From Flavobacterium nitrogenifigens (lineage in GTDB: Bacteria; Bacteroidota; Bacteroidia; Flavobacteriales; Flavobacteriaceae): a DNA stretch of 64,000 nt. Below, piece after piece: positions 26,967 to 35,969 of the stretch. Each line of letters begins with the position of its first letter. The first letter of the stretch is position 1. The notes under the pieces were generated by a model. It ran no database searches and was not told the DNA's origin. It was given only the letters and a program-made list of their open reading frames with translations. A program made the position numbers and the translations under genes. The stretch spans positions 124,001-188,000 of the forward strand of contig NZ_QJRI01000182.1 of assembly GCF_003254565.1 (NCBI RefSeq). Direction: 5' to 3'.

Positions 26967-27929
26967 ATGAAATCTTTCTTAAAATATCTTCTAGAAATTT
27001 TATTTATTGCTTTAATTATTTGTTTTGGACTTCAATATTTCTCAGATAATGGTTTAAAAAAATTAAAAGGAACTAAGATTAATGATTGGCAAAATATAAT
27101 AGAGGGTAAAATTAATAGTGACGTAATTATAAATGGTTCATCTAGAGGTTACTTCATGTATAATGCAAAAAAAATAGGTGAACTATTAAATTTAAGTTGT
27201 TTTAATATTGGTTTTAATGCTGGTGGTTGCAATTTACAGCAATCTAAATTTGATATTTATCTTAAAAAAAATAAAAAACCTAAAGTGATAATTCAGAATA
27301 TAGATTTATCACATTTTTTTAAAAATACTGAGTTACCTGATGAATGGCAGTTTACACCTCTTATAAACAATAAAATAATTAATTCGTTTGTAACTAAATA
27401 TGATGCTAAATATAAATATTTGCCCTATATCCCATTGTTGAAATACAACCAGAACTTTCAACTCTTAAAAAAAGGAATAATTGCTAATTTTTCAAGTTCA
27501 GTTACAAAGAATGACAAGACTATTAATGGTTTTTCGCCACAGGATAGGATTTTTAAAGTAGACTATCATAATCTTGAAAGAATAAAAAAAGATAAGTACG
27601 ATTTTAATGAGGCTAACTTTAGAAAAGAAATTAAAGAAATGGTTTATTTTTATTTTCGAAGATTAGATAAGGATGCAAAAGTTATTTTTGTTTGGGCACC
27701 AGAACATAAATTAAGATGTTCTTTGCTCTTTCCGGAAAAAGGAAAAATTTTAATCGATGAATTAAATAGAATTGAAAGTAATAATAAAAACTTTCAGTTC
27801 ATTGATATGCGTGTCAATGAGATATCCAATCATAATGAATATTATTATGATACCTATCATCTAAATGCAACAGGAGCCTATATTTTCTCAAAAGAATTGG
27901 CAATAAAAATTAAAGAATTTTTAAATTAA
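26967..27929 (+). CDS. Membrane-anchored SGNH-like protein, partner of MBOAT copy 2
   Basis: This protein (320 aa) has an N-terminal helix (residues 5-25) followed by a periplasmic part. VIINGSSRGYFMYNAKKIGE carries the GSSR motif (57-60), and YYYDTYHLNATGAYIF near the C terminus gives a DxxH motif, so the Ser-Asp-His set of SGNH enzymes can be complete. Sequence identity to the other three SGNH-like proteins is low apart from these motifs, so it may prefer a different glycan position. It lies 13 bases after MBOAT copy 2 and 3 bases before copy 3. Confidence 0.72.
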   Translation: MKSFLKYLLEILFIALIICFGLQYFSDNGLKKLKGTKINDWQNIIEGKINSDVIINGSSRGYFMYNAKKIGELLNLSCFNIGFNAGGCNLQQSKFDIYLKKNKKPKVIIQNIDLSHFFKNTELPDEWQFTPLINNKIINSFVTKYDAKYKYLPYIPLLKYNQNFQLLKKGIIANFSSSVTKNDKTINGFSPQDRIFKVDYHNLERIKKDKYDFNEANFRKEIKEMVYFYFRRLDKDAKVIFVWAPEHKLRCSLLFPEKGKILIDELNRIESNNKNFQFIDMRVNEISNHNEYYYDTYHLNATGAYIFSKELAIKIKEFLN

Positions 27930-27932
27930 TAT

Positions 27933-29366
27933 ATGTTTTTCAACTCCTTGGCATTTGCCATCTTCTTACCTATTGTTTTTTTTCTGTATTGGTTTGTTTT
28001 TAATAAAAATAAAAACACACAAAATACCCTATTAATCATTGCAAGTTATTATTTCTATTCTTGCTGGGATTGGAGATTTTTATTCTTATTAGTTTTTTCT
28101 ACATTTCTAGATTATTTTACAGGAATTCAAATCGAAAAAAGTAATTCCGAAAAAGGAAGGAAGTTTTGGTTCTGGCTTAGCATTTCAGTAAACTTAGGCT
28201 TTTTAGGGATTTTTAAATACTATAATTTCTTTGCATCTTCATTTGCAGAAATGTTCACTTCTTTTGGGTTTAAAGTAAGCCCATTTTTGCTAAATGTGAT
28301 TCTTCCAGTTGGTATTTCATTCTATACTTTCCACGGATTATCTTATGTAATTGATATTTATTATAAAAGAATAAAAGCCGAATATAACTTTATTGATTAT
28401 TCTCTGTTTGTAAGCTATTTTCCACTTCTAGTTGCAGGACCAATAGAAAGAGCAACACATTTATTGCCGGAACTAAAAGAAAAACGCGAATTTAATCTCG
28501 AAAAAGCAAAAGAGGGAGTTTATCAAATTGTTTGGGGTTTAGTAAAAAAAGTGGTCATTGCAGATACTTGTGCGGTATATGCTAATGCTATTTTTGATCA
28601 TTATCCTTCAATGAATTCTTTTTCATTAATTATGGGAGCAATTTATTTTGCATTTCAGATTTATGGTGACTTTTCAGGATATTCAGATATTGCGCTTGGA
28701 GTTTCTAAATTATTTGGTTTAGACTTATTACGAAACTTTAATTACCCATATTTTTCAAGAGATATAGCTGAGTTTTGGCGTCGTTGGCATATTTCGCTTT
28801 CATCTTGGTTTAGAGATTATTTATATATTCCCTTAGGAGGAAGTAAAGGTGGACTTTGGATGAAAATCCGAAATACATTCATCATTTTTATAGTCAGCGG
28901 ATTCTGGCATGGAGCCAACTGGACATACATAGTTTGGGGGTTTATAAATGCTGTTTATTTCCTTCCGTTATTACTTTCAAATAGTAATAGAAACAATATG
29001 GATTCCATAATTCTAAAATGGAATCTAGATTCTGTGAAAGTATTGTTTAGTATTCTAACTACATTTTTATTGACTTGCATTGCTTGGGTGTTTTTTAGAG
29101 CAAGAACTATTACAGATGCTATTTTATATTTAAAAAGAATGTTCACAAATGGCGAGTTTAGCCCTCAGTATTTAAATAACGAGCGATATAATTATGAATT
29201 ATTATTAATGATTGGTTTGTTTGTTTTAGTAGAATGGAATAATAAAACTAAAGTAGAGCCAATTTCAGGAAAAAGAAGTTGGTTAAAAATGGCATTGGCA
29301 ATTATGGCAATTATTGCTTTCGGAACTTATTCTGATTATAAAGAATTTATTTATTTCCAGTTTTAA
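27933..29366 (+). CDS. MBOAT-family O-acyltransferase, copy 3
   Basis: MBOAT protein (477 aa), near-identical to copy 2 over its first three quarters and divergent after about residue 355, as expected if the partner-contact region has diversified. The catalytic FWHGANW has His326, and FWRRWHISLSSWFRDYLYIP and the terminal FIYFQF are intact. It overlaps the SGNH-like gene that follows by one base (TAATG). Two SGNH-like genes in a row follow it, rather than one. Confidence 0.93.
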   Translation: MFFNSLAFAIFLPIVFFLYWFVFNKNKNTQNTLLIIASYYFYSCWDWRFLFLLVFSTFLDYFTGIQIEKSNSEKGRKFWFWLSISVNLGFLGIFKYYNFFASSFAEMFTSFGFKVSPFLLNVILPVGISFYTFHGLSYVIDIYYKRIKAEYNFIDYSLFVSYFPLLVAGPIERATHLLPELKEKREFNLEKAKEGVYQIVWGLVKKVVIADTCAVYANAIFDHYPSMNSFSLIMGAIYFAFQIYGDFSGYSDIALGVSKLFGLDLLRNFNYPYFSRDIAEFWRRWHISLSSWFRDYLYIPLGGSKGGLWMKIRNTFIIFIVSGFWHGANWTYIVWGFINAVYFLPLLLSNSNRNNMDSIILKWNLDSVKVLFSILTTFLLTCIAWVFFRARTITDAILYLKRMFTNGEFSPQYLNNERYNYELLLMIGLFVLVEWNNKTKVEPISGKRSWLKMALAIMAIIAFGTYSDYKEFIYFQF

Positions 29367-30247
29367 TGAAGAAGTTTTTATTATACATATTAGGAATTTT
29401 TCTTTTAACAGTTTTGATTGCAGTTCTCTTGGACGGATTGTACACTTATGCTTTTATGCAATCCAGAAATCGCGGAAAAATAGAAACTGTTTTCAATTCT
29501 ACAGCAAAGAACTATGATGTGGTTATTTTAGGTTCGTCGAGAGCTAATAACCATTTTGTTTCTCAAATGTTTGAAGATAAAGGGTTTAAAACGTTTAACT
29601 ACGGAATGAGTGGCGGACATTTGTTCGAAGCTTCATTAATGTTGAAATTGATGATAGAAAGAAAATATGAAATCAAAAATATAATTCTAGAAGCAGATCT
29701 AAATCTTTCAAATGACCAAGAATCTGAAGGAGTTTCAACAAAATTTCTGCCTTATATTCATTGCTCAAAAGTGATAAAAGATCATTTTTCGACAGAAGAA
29801 AACTTTAACGAATTGTACTACATCCCTTTTTACAGATATTTAAAATTTGATTCTAAAATTGGTTTTAGAGAAGTTTACAAAATAGAAGTAAATGAAAAAA
29901 CGAATGCTTTGGATAATTTAGGATATTATCCATTGGAAAAACACAAAAATGGCAATATGAAAAACAATATTGTAAATCTAAATCCTTTGCCACACAATAA
30001 ATATTACGAAGAGATAAAAAGTATCTGTAAAAAAAACAATATCAATTTTATTGCTGTTATGACACCAATGTGTGAAAATGTAGTTGGAATGAATTACTTT
30101 GATAAAGTGAAAAAAGTATATCCAGAAATTCACAATTACGAAAATATAGTTGTAGAGGATAAATACTTTTCTTCGTGTGGGCATATGACAAATGAAGGAG
30201 CTCGATTATTTACAGCGAGAATTATCAAAGATTTTTTTTGGAAATAA
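29366..30247 (+). CDS. Membrane-anchored SGNH-like protein, copy 3 (variant SxxH)
   Basis: This protein (293 aa) has an N-terminal helix and a periplasmic domain. VVILGSSRANNHFVSQMF holds the GSSR motif (56-59); KSICKKNNINFIAVMTPMCE is a typical SGNH-like inner strand. At the C terminus the His-bearing motif is KYFSSCGHMTNEGARLF, where the Asp of the usual DxxH is a Ser. The adjacent copy 4 has the same substitution. Either these act as a Ser-His dyad, another acid fills the place, or they are not hydrolytic. It starts on the last base of MBOAT copy 3. Confidence 0.7.
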   Translation: MKKFLLYILGIFLLTVLIAVLLDGLYTYAFMQSRNRGKIETVFNSTAKNYDVVILGSSRANNHFVSQMFEDKGFKTFNYGMSGGHLFEASLMLKLMIERKYEIKNIILEADLNLSNDQESEGVSTKFLPYIHCSKVIKDHFSTEENFNELYYIPFYRYLKFDSKIGFREVYKIEVNEKTNALDNLGYYPLEKHKNGNMKNNIVNLNPLPHNKYYEEIKSICKKNNINFIAVMTPMCENVVGMNYFDKVKKVYPEIHNYENIVVEDKYFSSCGHMTNEGARLFTARIIKDFFWK

Positions 30248-30254
30248 CGAATAT

Positions 30255-31145
30255 ATGGCAATGAAGAACTTTTTACTCTATGTATTCAAAATTTTTGTAC
30301 TAACTTTTGTTTTGATGTTTATAATGGACAAAGTTTATTCATATGCTTTTCTCCAATCAAATAAAAGAAGTAAAATTAGCTTTATCTATAATTCGCCACC
30401 AACAAATTATGATGTTGTAATATTGGGCTCGTCTAGAGCAAATAATCATTTCGTGACAAAAATGTTTACAGATAAAGGGTTAAAAACATTTAATTTCGGA
30501 ATGCAAGGCTCTAAGCTGTTTGAGTCTGATTTGGTTCTGAAATTACTTTTAGAAAAAAAGAATAAAATTAAAAATGTAATAATTGATGTTGATGTCACAC
30601 TAAAATCTGAAAATAAATCAGATGGAACATTTTTAAAGTTTTTACCCTATTTTGACGATTCTTATGTGATTAAGGAGCATTTTAAAGAATTGGATGATTT
30701 TAATAGTTTTTATTATATCCCGTTTTATAGATACCTGAAATTTGACTCAAAAATTGGTTTTAGAGAAATGTTTTTTTCTGTCTTAAATAAAAAAGGCAAT
30801 GAAATTGATAATGGAGGATATAGTTCTTTGTCTGAAAATAGTGGAAATTTAAATACTGAAGTTTTAGATTATCAACCACATAGGAATAGATATTATGAAG
30901 AAATTAAAAAGATTTGTAAAAAGAATAATATTAATCTCATCGCAATTATGACACCTATGTGTGAAAAGGCTATAGTTAATGATTACTTTAAAAAAGTTAA
31001 TCAGCTGTATCCTGAAATTTACAATTACGAGAACATTGTGACTGAAGATAAATATTTTTCGTCATGTGGTCATATGAACGATATGGGGGCGAAAGTTTTT
31101 ACAGCAAAAATTTTAAATGATTTTTTTAGTTATGAATGTGATTAA
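30255..31145 (+). CDS. Membrane-anchored SGNH-like protein, copy 4 (paralogue of copy 3)
   Basis: This protein (296 aa from ATG 30255; ATG 30261 is equally possible, and the open frame to 30192 lies inside the upstream gene) is clearly a duplicate of the gene before it: DVVILGSSRANNHFVTKMF, FYRYLKFDSKIGFRE, RYYEEIKKICKKNNINLIAI and KYFSSCGHMNDMGAKVF all align. It also has Ser in place of the Asp of DxxH. No separate MBOAT accompanies it, so it may share copy 3 or be redundant. It overlaps the OafA-like gene by 14 bases. Confidence 0.7.
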   Translation: MAMKNFLLYVFKIFVLTFVLMFIMDKVYSYAFLQSNKRSKISFIYNSPPTNYDVVILGSSRANNHFVTKMFTDKGLKTFNFGMQGSKLFESDLVLKLLLEKKNKIKNVIIDVDVTLKSENKSDGTFLKFLPYFDDSYVIKEHFKELDDFNSFYYIPFYRYLKFDSKIGFREMFFSVLNKKGNEIDNGGYSSLSENSGNLNTEVLDYQPHRNRYYEEIKKICKKNNINLIAIMTPMCEKAIVNDYFKKVNQLYPEIYNYENIVTEDKYFSSCGHMNDMGAKVFTAKILNDFFSYECD

Positions 31146-32232
31146 GTTAGAAAAGCTAGATTACATCGATGTTATTAGAGGTATAGCTATTTTAATGGTG
31201 GTAATTACCCATACTGCTCAGCAAGGATTGGTTAAATTGCCTCATCTTTTATCTGTATTTCTAAGTCTTGGGGCAAGAGGTGTACAGCTTTTCTTTATTG
31301 CTAGCGCTTTTACTTTGTTTCGATCTTATAAAAAAAGAAATAAGATTGAAAGAAGTCCAGTTAAAAACTTCTTCATAAGACGATTTTTTAGAATTGCGCC
31401 AATTTATTATTTAGGCATTATATATTATATATTTAGGATAATGTACAATCTTCCTTATTGGCAGGCAAGTCAACCTCATATTACTATTGGTAATGTGATT
31501 TCTAACTTTTTTTATTGTCATGGTTTAAGTCCTTACTGGATTAATAGTTTTGTTCCAGGCGGATGGTCCATAACAGTCGAAATGTTTTTTTATATTCTTT
31601 TTCCTTTCTTGTTTAAAAGAATAGAAAATATAAACTCTGGATTTATATTTTTAAACCTTACTTTATTAGTTAAATTGGTTTTACAGGAGTTTTTCCAGTA
31701 TGGAAATTTCATTTCAGACACCTATTTGTGGAGAGAATTCATTTTCTATTATTTTCCAAGTCAATTACCAATTTTCGCATTAGGGATAATTTTATATTTT
31801 CTAATTGAAAATCCTGACAATATAAAATTGGTTAAGAATAAACATTTTGCCTTTTTTTTCGTCTTGCTTCCATTGCAAATTGGATCAAAACTTGATTTTC
31901 TATATTTAAATCATGTAATCTTCGGTATAATCTTCGTGGTCTTTGCTCTTCTTTTGAGTAAAGGAAAACTTAATTTTTTATCTAAATCATTCATAAAATA
32001 TATTGGCAAAATAAGTTTTAGTATTTACATAATACATTTTATAGTTATAGCATGGTTAGCTAAGTTTCATTTAATTGATTTCTGCAACAACGGCTTAATT
32101 AATTTACTCTTACGATTTATGTTAATCTTGTTCTTTTCAATTCTTATTTCAACTTTAACTTATCGTTTAATTGAAATACCGTTTCAGAATTTGGCTAAAA
32201 GAATTATTCTAAAGACAGAAAATGATAATTAA
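31132..32232 (+). CDS. Acyltransferase family 3 (OafA/NolX-like) membrane O-acyltransferase
   Basis: This protein (366 aa, about ten membrane helices) belongs to the acyltransferase-3 family, which O-acetylates lipopolysaccharide and other glycans from the inner membrane. It begins EKLDYIDVIRGIAILMVVITH with the conserved RGIA...H (catalytic His), followed by GARGVQLFFIASAFTLFRSY and FFIRRFFRIAPIYYLGIIY (the RxxR-type block). PGGWSITVEMFFYILFP is another family signature. The ATG at 31132 is preferred over 31117 because the MNVIKLEKLDY start fits the family length. It is a fourth independent acyltransferase in the cluster. Confidence 0.88.
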   Translation: MNVIKLEKLDYIDVIRGIAILMVVITHTAQQGLVKLPHLLSVFLSLGARGVQLFFIASAFTLFRSYKKRNKIERSPVKNFFIRRFFRIAPIYYLGIIYYIFRIMYNLPYWQASQPHITIGNVISNFFYCHGLSPYWINSFVPGGWSITVEMFFYILFPFLFKRIENINSGFIFLNLTLLVKLVLQEFFQYGNFISDTYLWREFIFYYFPSQLPIFALGIILYFLIENPDNIKLVKNKHFAFFFVLLPLQIGSKLDFLYLNHVIFGIIFVVFALLLSKGKLNFLSKSFIKYIGKISFSIYIIHFIVIAWLAKFHLIDFCNNGLINLLLRFMLILFFSILISTLTYRLIEIPFQNLAKRIILKTENDN

Positions 32233-32265
32233 AATAAAAAACTGTTTTTTCAAAAACAATTAAAT

Positions 32266-33420
32266 ATGCATATAGCTTTTTTAACGTCTGAATTTCCTCA
32301 TCCTCAAGTTGCTTATGCAGCTGGAATAGGAACTAGTATAAAAAATCTTACTACAGCATTGAGTAACGAAAATATTAAAGTTACTGTTTTTGTTTATGGT
32401 CAGAAAAAACAAGAGATTTTGGAAGAAAATGAGGTTACGATTCATTTAATTCAAAATAAAAAGTATAAACTTTTTGGTTGGTTTTTTCATCGAAAATATA
32501 TTCAGAACTACATCAATTCAGTTATTAAAAAAGAAAAGATTGAATTGCTTGAAGCTCCTGACTGGACCGGAATTACTGCTTTTATGAATTTAGATGCACC
32601 TCTGGTAATTCGCTTTCACGGAAGTGATGCATATTTTTGTCATTTGGAAAAAAGAAAGCAGAAACGTAAAAACTTTTGGTTTGAAAAATTAGCTATAAAT
32701 CAGGCAAAAGCTTTCATTTCACCAACAAGATTTACCGGAGAGGTTTCAAAAAAGCTTTTCAATATAAAAGAAAGAGAAATCATAACCATTTATAACGGTT
32801 TGGATCTTGAAAATTTTGAAAATGAACTACCTGAAAATTTTGAAAAAAATCTGATTTTATACATTGGAACTCTAATTAGAAAAAAAGGAGTTTTAGAATT
32901 ACCTGAAATTTTCAGAAAAGTTCATAATGCTATTCCAGACGCTAAATTAGTTTTAATAGGAGCAGATTCGTTTGATATAAAAACAGGTACAAAATCTACT
33001 TGGGAATTAACGAAAAACTTATTTAATGAAGATGATTTAAAAAATGTCCATTATTTAGGTAAAATTCCGTACAATGAAGTTCAAACTTATATAAAGAAAG
33101 CAAATGTATGTGTGTTCCCGACTTTTGCAGAAACGTTAGGAATGGTAACAATAGAATCAATGGCCCTGCAAAAAGCTGTCGTAAATAGTAATATTGGTTG
33201 GGCACAAGAGCTTATTGTAGATGAAGAAAGCGGTTATTTGGTTTATCCTTCAAATCATGATCTTTATTCAAATCGAATTATTCAGTTACTTAAAAACAAT
33301 TCACTTTGTCAGGAAATTGGAAAAAAAGCTAGAATTAAGGTAGAATCTCAGTTTGATATCAATAAATTGGTGAAAGAAAATGTTGAATTTTATAAAAAGA
33401 TAATCAATAAGAAAATCTAA
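32266..33420 (+). CDS. Family 4 glycosyltransferase, GT-B fold
   Basis: GT4 enzyme (384 aa). The N-terminal half has IAFLTSEFPHPQVAYAAGIG (glycine-rich acceptor loop), IELLEAPDWTGITAF and VIRFHGSDAYFC. The C-terminal half has ILYIGTLIRKKGVLELPEIF and the donor motif FPTFAETLGMVTIESMALQKAVV with the conserved ExxxxxE. It ends with TAATG, which overlaps the next start by one base. It is the first of a second glycosyltransferase run. The sugar is unknown. Confidence 0.9.
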   Translation: MHIAFLTSEFPHPQVAYAAGIGTSIKNLTTALSNENIKVTVFVYGQKKQEILEENEVTIHLIQNKKYKLFGWFFHRKYIQNYINSVIKKEKIELLEAPDWTGITAFMNLDAPLVIRFHGSDAYFCHLEKRKQKRKNFWFEKLAINQAKAFISPTRFTGEVSKKLFNIKEREIITIYNGLDLENFENELPENFEKNLILYIGTLIRKKGVLELPEIFRKVHNAIPDAKLVLIGADSFDIKTGTKSTWELTKNLFNEDDLKNVHYLGKIPYNEVQTYIKKANVCVFPTFAETLGMVTIESMALQKAVVNSNIGWAQELIVDEESGYLVYPSNHDLYSNRIIQLLKNNSLCQEIGKKARIKVESQFDINKLVKENVEFYKKIINKKI

Positions 33421-34949
33421 TGGTAGTTGTTTGTCATCAAAATAATAAAGTTGTAAAAGTTTGTAAAGACGGAGAAGTTATTTCATTTGAAACTTCTTTA
33501 AATATTGCTTCAACTTTAATGATATTGGCGAAAAATTTCCCAACAGACAGAATAATATGGAGTCATATTAATATAGAATCTAATATAAATTGGGATGCTC
33601 TAGATGAAATTTTTCATCATGATAGAATCATGGTATCTTTCAATAAGGATGTTGAAGAATATTTTTCTAATGGCATTGGATATATTGATGAGTCTGCTTT
33701 TTTAAATATTAATAAAAAGGTTAGTTATCCGACTTGGTTAACTAGCAGTGCCGTGGGAGGAATTAGTTCTAAAGCGCTTTTGCAATTTGAAAATAAAATT
33801 AAGTTAGGAAATAACTTTGATTATTTCTTACATAGTATAGCAAAAATAGCATCGATGAAAGGATTGTTTTGCTATTCAGAACCAAGGCTCATTATTGATA
33901 AAACAATCTCAATTCCAGTAAAACGTGCAAATGTTTACACTTTATTTCAGTTTGTGAAACAACATTATCGTACACGTTGGATATTCATTCTGTTTTTAAA
34001 TTTCTTAATTTTTGAAAAACGTTTTCCAATAGCGCCTTTATTGTTTTCTTTGCGATTTAAAAAACGGAATAAAATCAATTTTGAATTAGCTGAAATATCG
34101 GTTAAATCAAAATTAAAAATTATGGAATCTAAAACTATTGATGTTATTATTCCAACGATTGGGAGAAGAGACTGCTTGTATGATGTATTGCAAGATTTAG
34201 CAAAACAGACTCATTTACCCCAAAATGTTATAATTGTAGAGCAAAATCCTATAGAAGGAAGTCTAAGTGAATTAAATTATTTAACTTCAGAAAAATGGCC
34301 GTTTGCTATTAAACATATTTTTACTCATCAAACAGGAGCTTGTAATGCGCGAAATGTTGCTTTGAGCCAAGTTTCGAGCGAATGGGTTTTTTTAAATGAT
34401 GATGATAATAGATTTGATGAAAATTTAATTGGCAATATTTTTAATAAAATTGAACAATTTGGAATCTTTGTTGCTACGACATCATATTTGCAAAAAAATG
34501 AAGAATTACTATTTAAAGACATCCATCAAACAGGGATTTTTGGTTCTGGAAATAGTTTTATAAAATCAAGCTGTTTAGCTAATGTTTCTTTTTCAATGTC
34601 CCTAGAATTTGGTTACGGCGAAGATTTTGATTTCGGTATGCAATTAAGGCAACAAGGTTTTGATGTAATCTATTTTCCTGATCCAGCCATTTTACATTTG
34701 AAAGCTCCTTTTGGAGGATTTAGAATTAAACCTCATTTTCCATGGACAGATGAAAAATGCCAGCCAAAGCCATCGCCAACTATTATGTATACAAAACAGA
34801 AATATTTGAATCAAAAACAAATTTATGGGTACAAACTTAGACTGTTCATAAAATCCATAAGAAAAGAATCTATTTTTAATTGGGCTGATTTTTATGTTTC
34901 ATTTAAAAAAGGATGGAATCTAAGTGTCGATTGGAGTAAAAAAATATAA
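33420..34949 (+). CDS. GT2 glycosyltransferase with an extra N-terminal domain
   Basis: In this protein (509 aa) residues from about 238 to 450 are a GT2 domain: TIDVIIPTIGRRDCLYDVLQ, NVIIVEQNPIEGS, TGACNARNVALSQVSSEWVF and the metal motif LNDDDNRFDEN, then GYGEDFDFGMQLRQQGFDVI. The first 230 residues do not show GT2 motifs; KNFPTDRIIWSHINIES, ENKIKLGNNFDYFLHSIAKI and ASMKGLFCYSEPRLI suggest a degenerate GT-A-like or accessory domain. A normal bacterial GT2 is about 250-350 residues, so the extension is a real addition. It overlaps the upstream gene by one base. Confidence 0.82.
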   Translation: MVVVCHQNNKVVKVCKDGEVISFETSLNIASTLMILAKNFPTDRIIWSHINIESNINWDALDEIFHHDRIMVSFNKDVEEYFSNGIGYIDESAFLNINKKVSYPTWLTSSAVGGISSKALLQFENKIKLGNNFDYFLHSIAKIASMKGLFCYSEPRLIIDKTISIPVKRANVYTLFQFVKQHYRTRWIFILFLNFLIFEKRFPIAPLLFSLRFKKRNKINFELAEISVKSKLKIMESKTIDVIIPTIGRRDCLYDVLQDLAKQTHLPQNVIIVEQNPIEGSLSELNYLTSEKWPFAIKHIFTHQTGACNARNVALSQVSSEWVFLNDDDNRFDENLIGNIFNKIEQFGIFVATTSYLQKNEELLFKDIHQTGIFGSGNSFIKSSCLANVSFSMSLEFGYGEDFDFGMQLRQQGFDVIYFPDPAILHLKAPFGGFRIKPHFPWTDEKCQPKPSPTIMYTKQKYLNQKQIYGYKLRLFIKSIRKESIFNWADFYVSFKKGWNLSVDWSKKI

Positions 34950-35002
34950 GAATGCAATAGTTTATTTTGAAACTGGAAAAATTTAATGAAGTTGACAATT
35001 AT

Positions 35003-35953
35003 ATGAAGTTACTCAGAAAGAAAATTGCGCGTTTTTACAAACAATTGATTTTACTAAAATACTATTCTAAGAAAATTAATTTTACTAGCAAACAGAAAAA
35101 AAGAAAGATTGTAATCTGTTTTGATGGTAATTTGCCCCATGGAGGATTAGTAGATCGGTTAAAAGGGATAATTTCTTTGTATGAGATTTCTAAAATTTTA
35201 GATTTTGAATTTAAAATTTTCTTCACACATCCATTTGAATTAACAAACTTTTTAGAACCAAATGCAATTGATTGGATTATCAATGAAAAAGAACTTAAGT
35301 ATAATGTTTTAAACTCTAAAATTGTTTATTTAATTAATGATTTCAAAATAACTCCTCTTAAAATTTTTGAGAAATCTAAAGCAAAAACTTTTTTTGTTTA
35401 TTGCAATGTCGATTATTTAGCCAAGTTGTATCCAACTAAAAACGAACAGGAGATAAAATTTATTTGGAAAAATAATTATGACCATCTATTTAAAACCTCA
35501 AATTATCTGCAAGAAAAATTAAACATTCTTAGTTCTGAATCAAGGATAGCATTCCATACTAGATTTGCTACACTAATGGGAGATTTTTCAGATTCAACAA
35601 AAATGATTTTGAATGAAAAAGAAAAACTAGATTTAACACAAAAAGTCATGAAAGCTATTAATGATAAAGCGAACCAATACCCTGATAAAGTAGCATACGT
35701 GTTTTCTGACAGTAATTTTTTTTTAAATCACGTTAGAACTACAACTAACTATAAGACTCTGGAAGGAGTGCCAAAACATATAGAAAATAATAATTCTGAT
35801 GCTGATTATCATTCTAAAACATTTCTCGATTTTTATTATTTAGCAGGAAGTGAACTTGTGTTTTTAGTAACAATTGACCAGATGTATTATAGCAGCTTTT
35901 CAAAATATGCTGCTATAATAGGAGATAGTGAATTTAATACCATAATAAATTAA
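35003..35953 (+). CDS. Fucosyltransferase-like protein (GT-B, O-FucT/NodZ superfamily type), unassigned
   Basis: This protein (316 aa from ATG 35003; a TTG at 34967 also opens the frame) has a basic N terminus, then ICFDGNLPHGGLVDRLKGI, which resembles the GGLxDRLxG loop of fucosyltransferases with a GT23/O-FucT fold. The later RIAFHTRFATLMGDF is like their HxRxGD-type donor-binding segment, and VAYVFSDSNFF resembles the SD motif after it. No close family is recognised. GDP-fucose is apparently made by the truncated fcl at the start of the window, so the donor would be available. The assignment is from motifs only. Confidence 0.5.
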   Translation: MKLLRKKIARFYKQLILLKYYSKKINFTSKQKKRKIVICFDGNLPHGGLVDRLKGIISLYEISKILDFEFKIFFTHPFELTNFLEPNAIDWIINEKELKYNVLNSKIVYLINDFKITPLKIFEKSKAKTFFVYCNVDYLAKLYPTKNEQEIKFIWKNNYDHLFKTSNYLQEKLNILSSESRIAFHTRFATLMGDFSDSTKMILNEKEKLDLTQKVMKAINDKANQYPDKVAYVFSDSNFFLNHVRTTTNYKTLEGVPKHIENNNSDADYHSKTFLDFYYLAGSELVFLVTIDQMYYSSFSKYAAIIGDSEFNTIIN

Positions 35954-35969
35954 AGATAATTTCTAAAAC

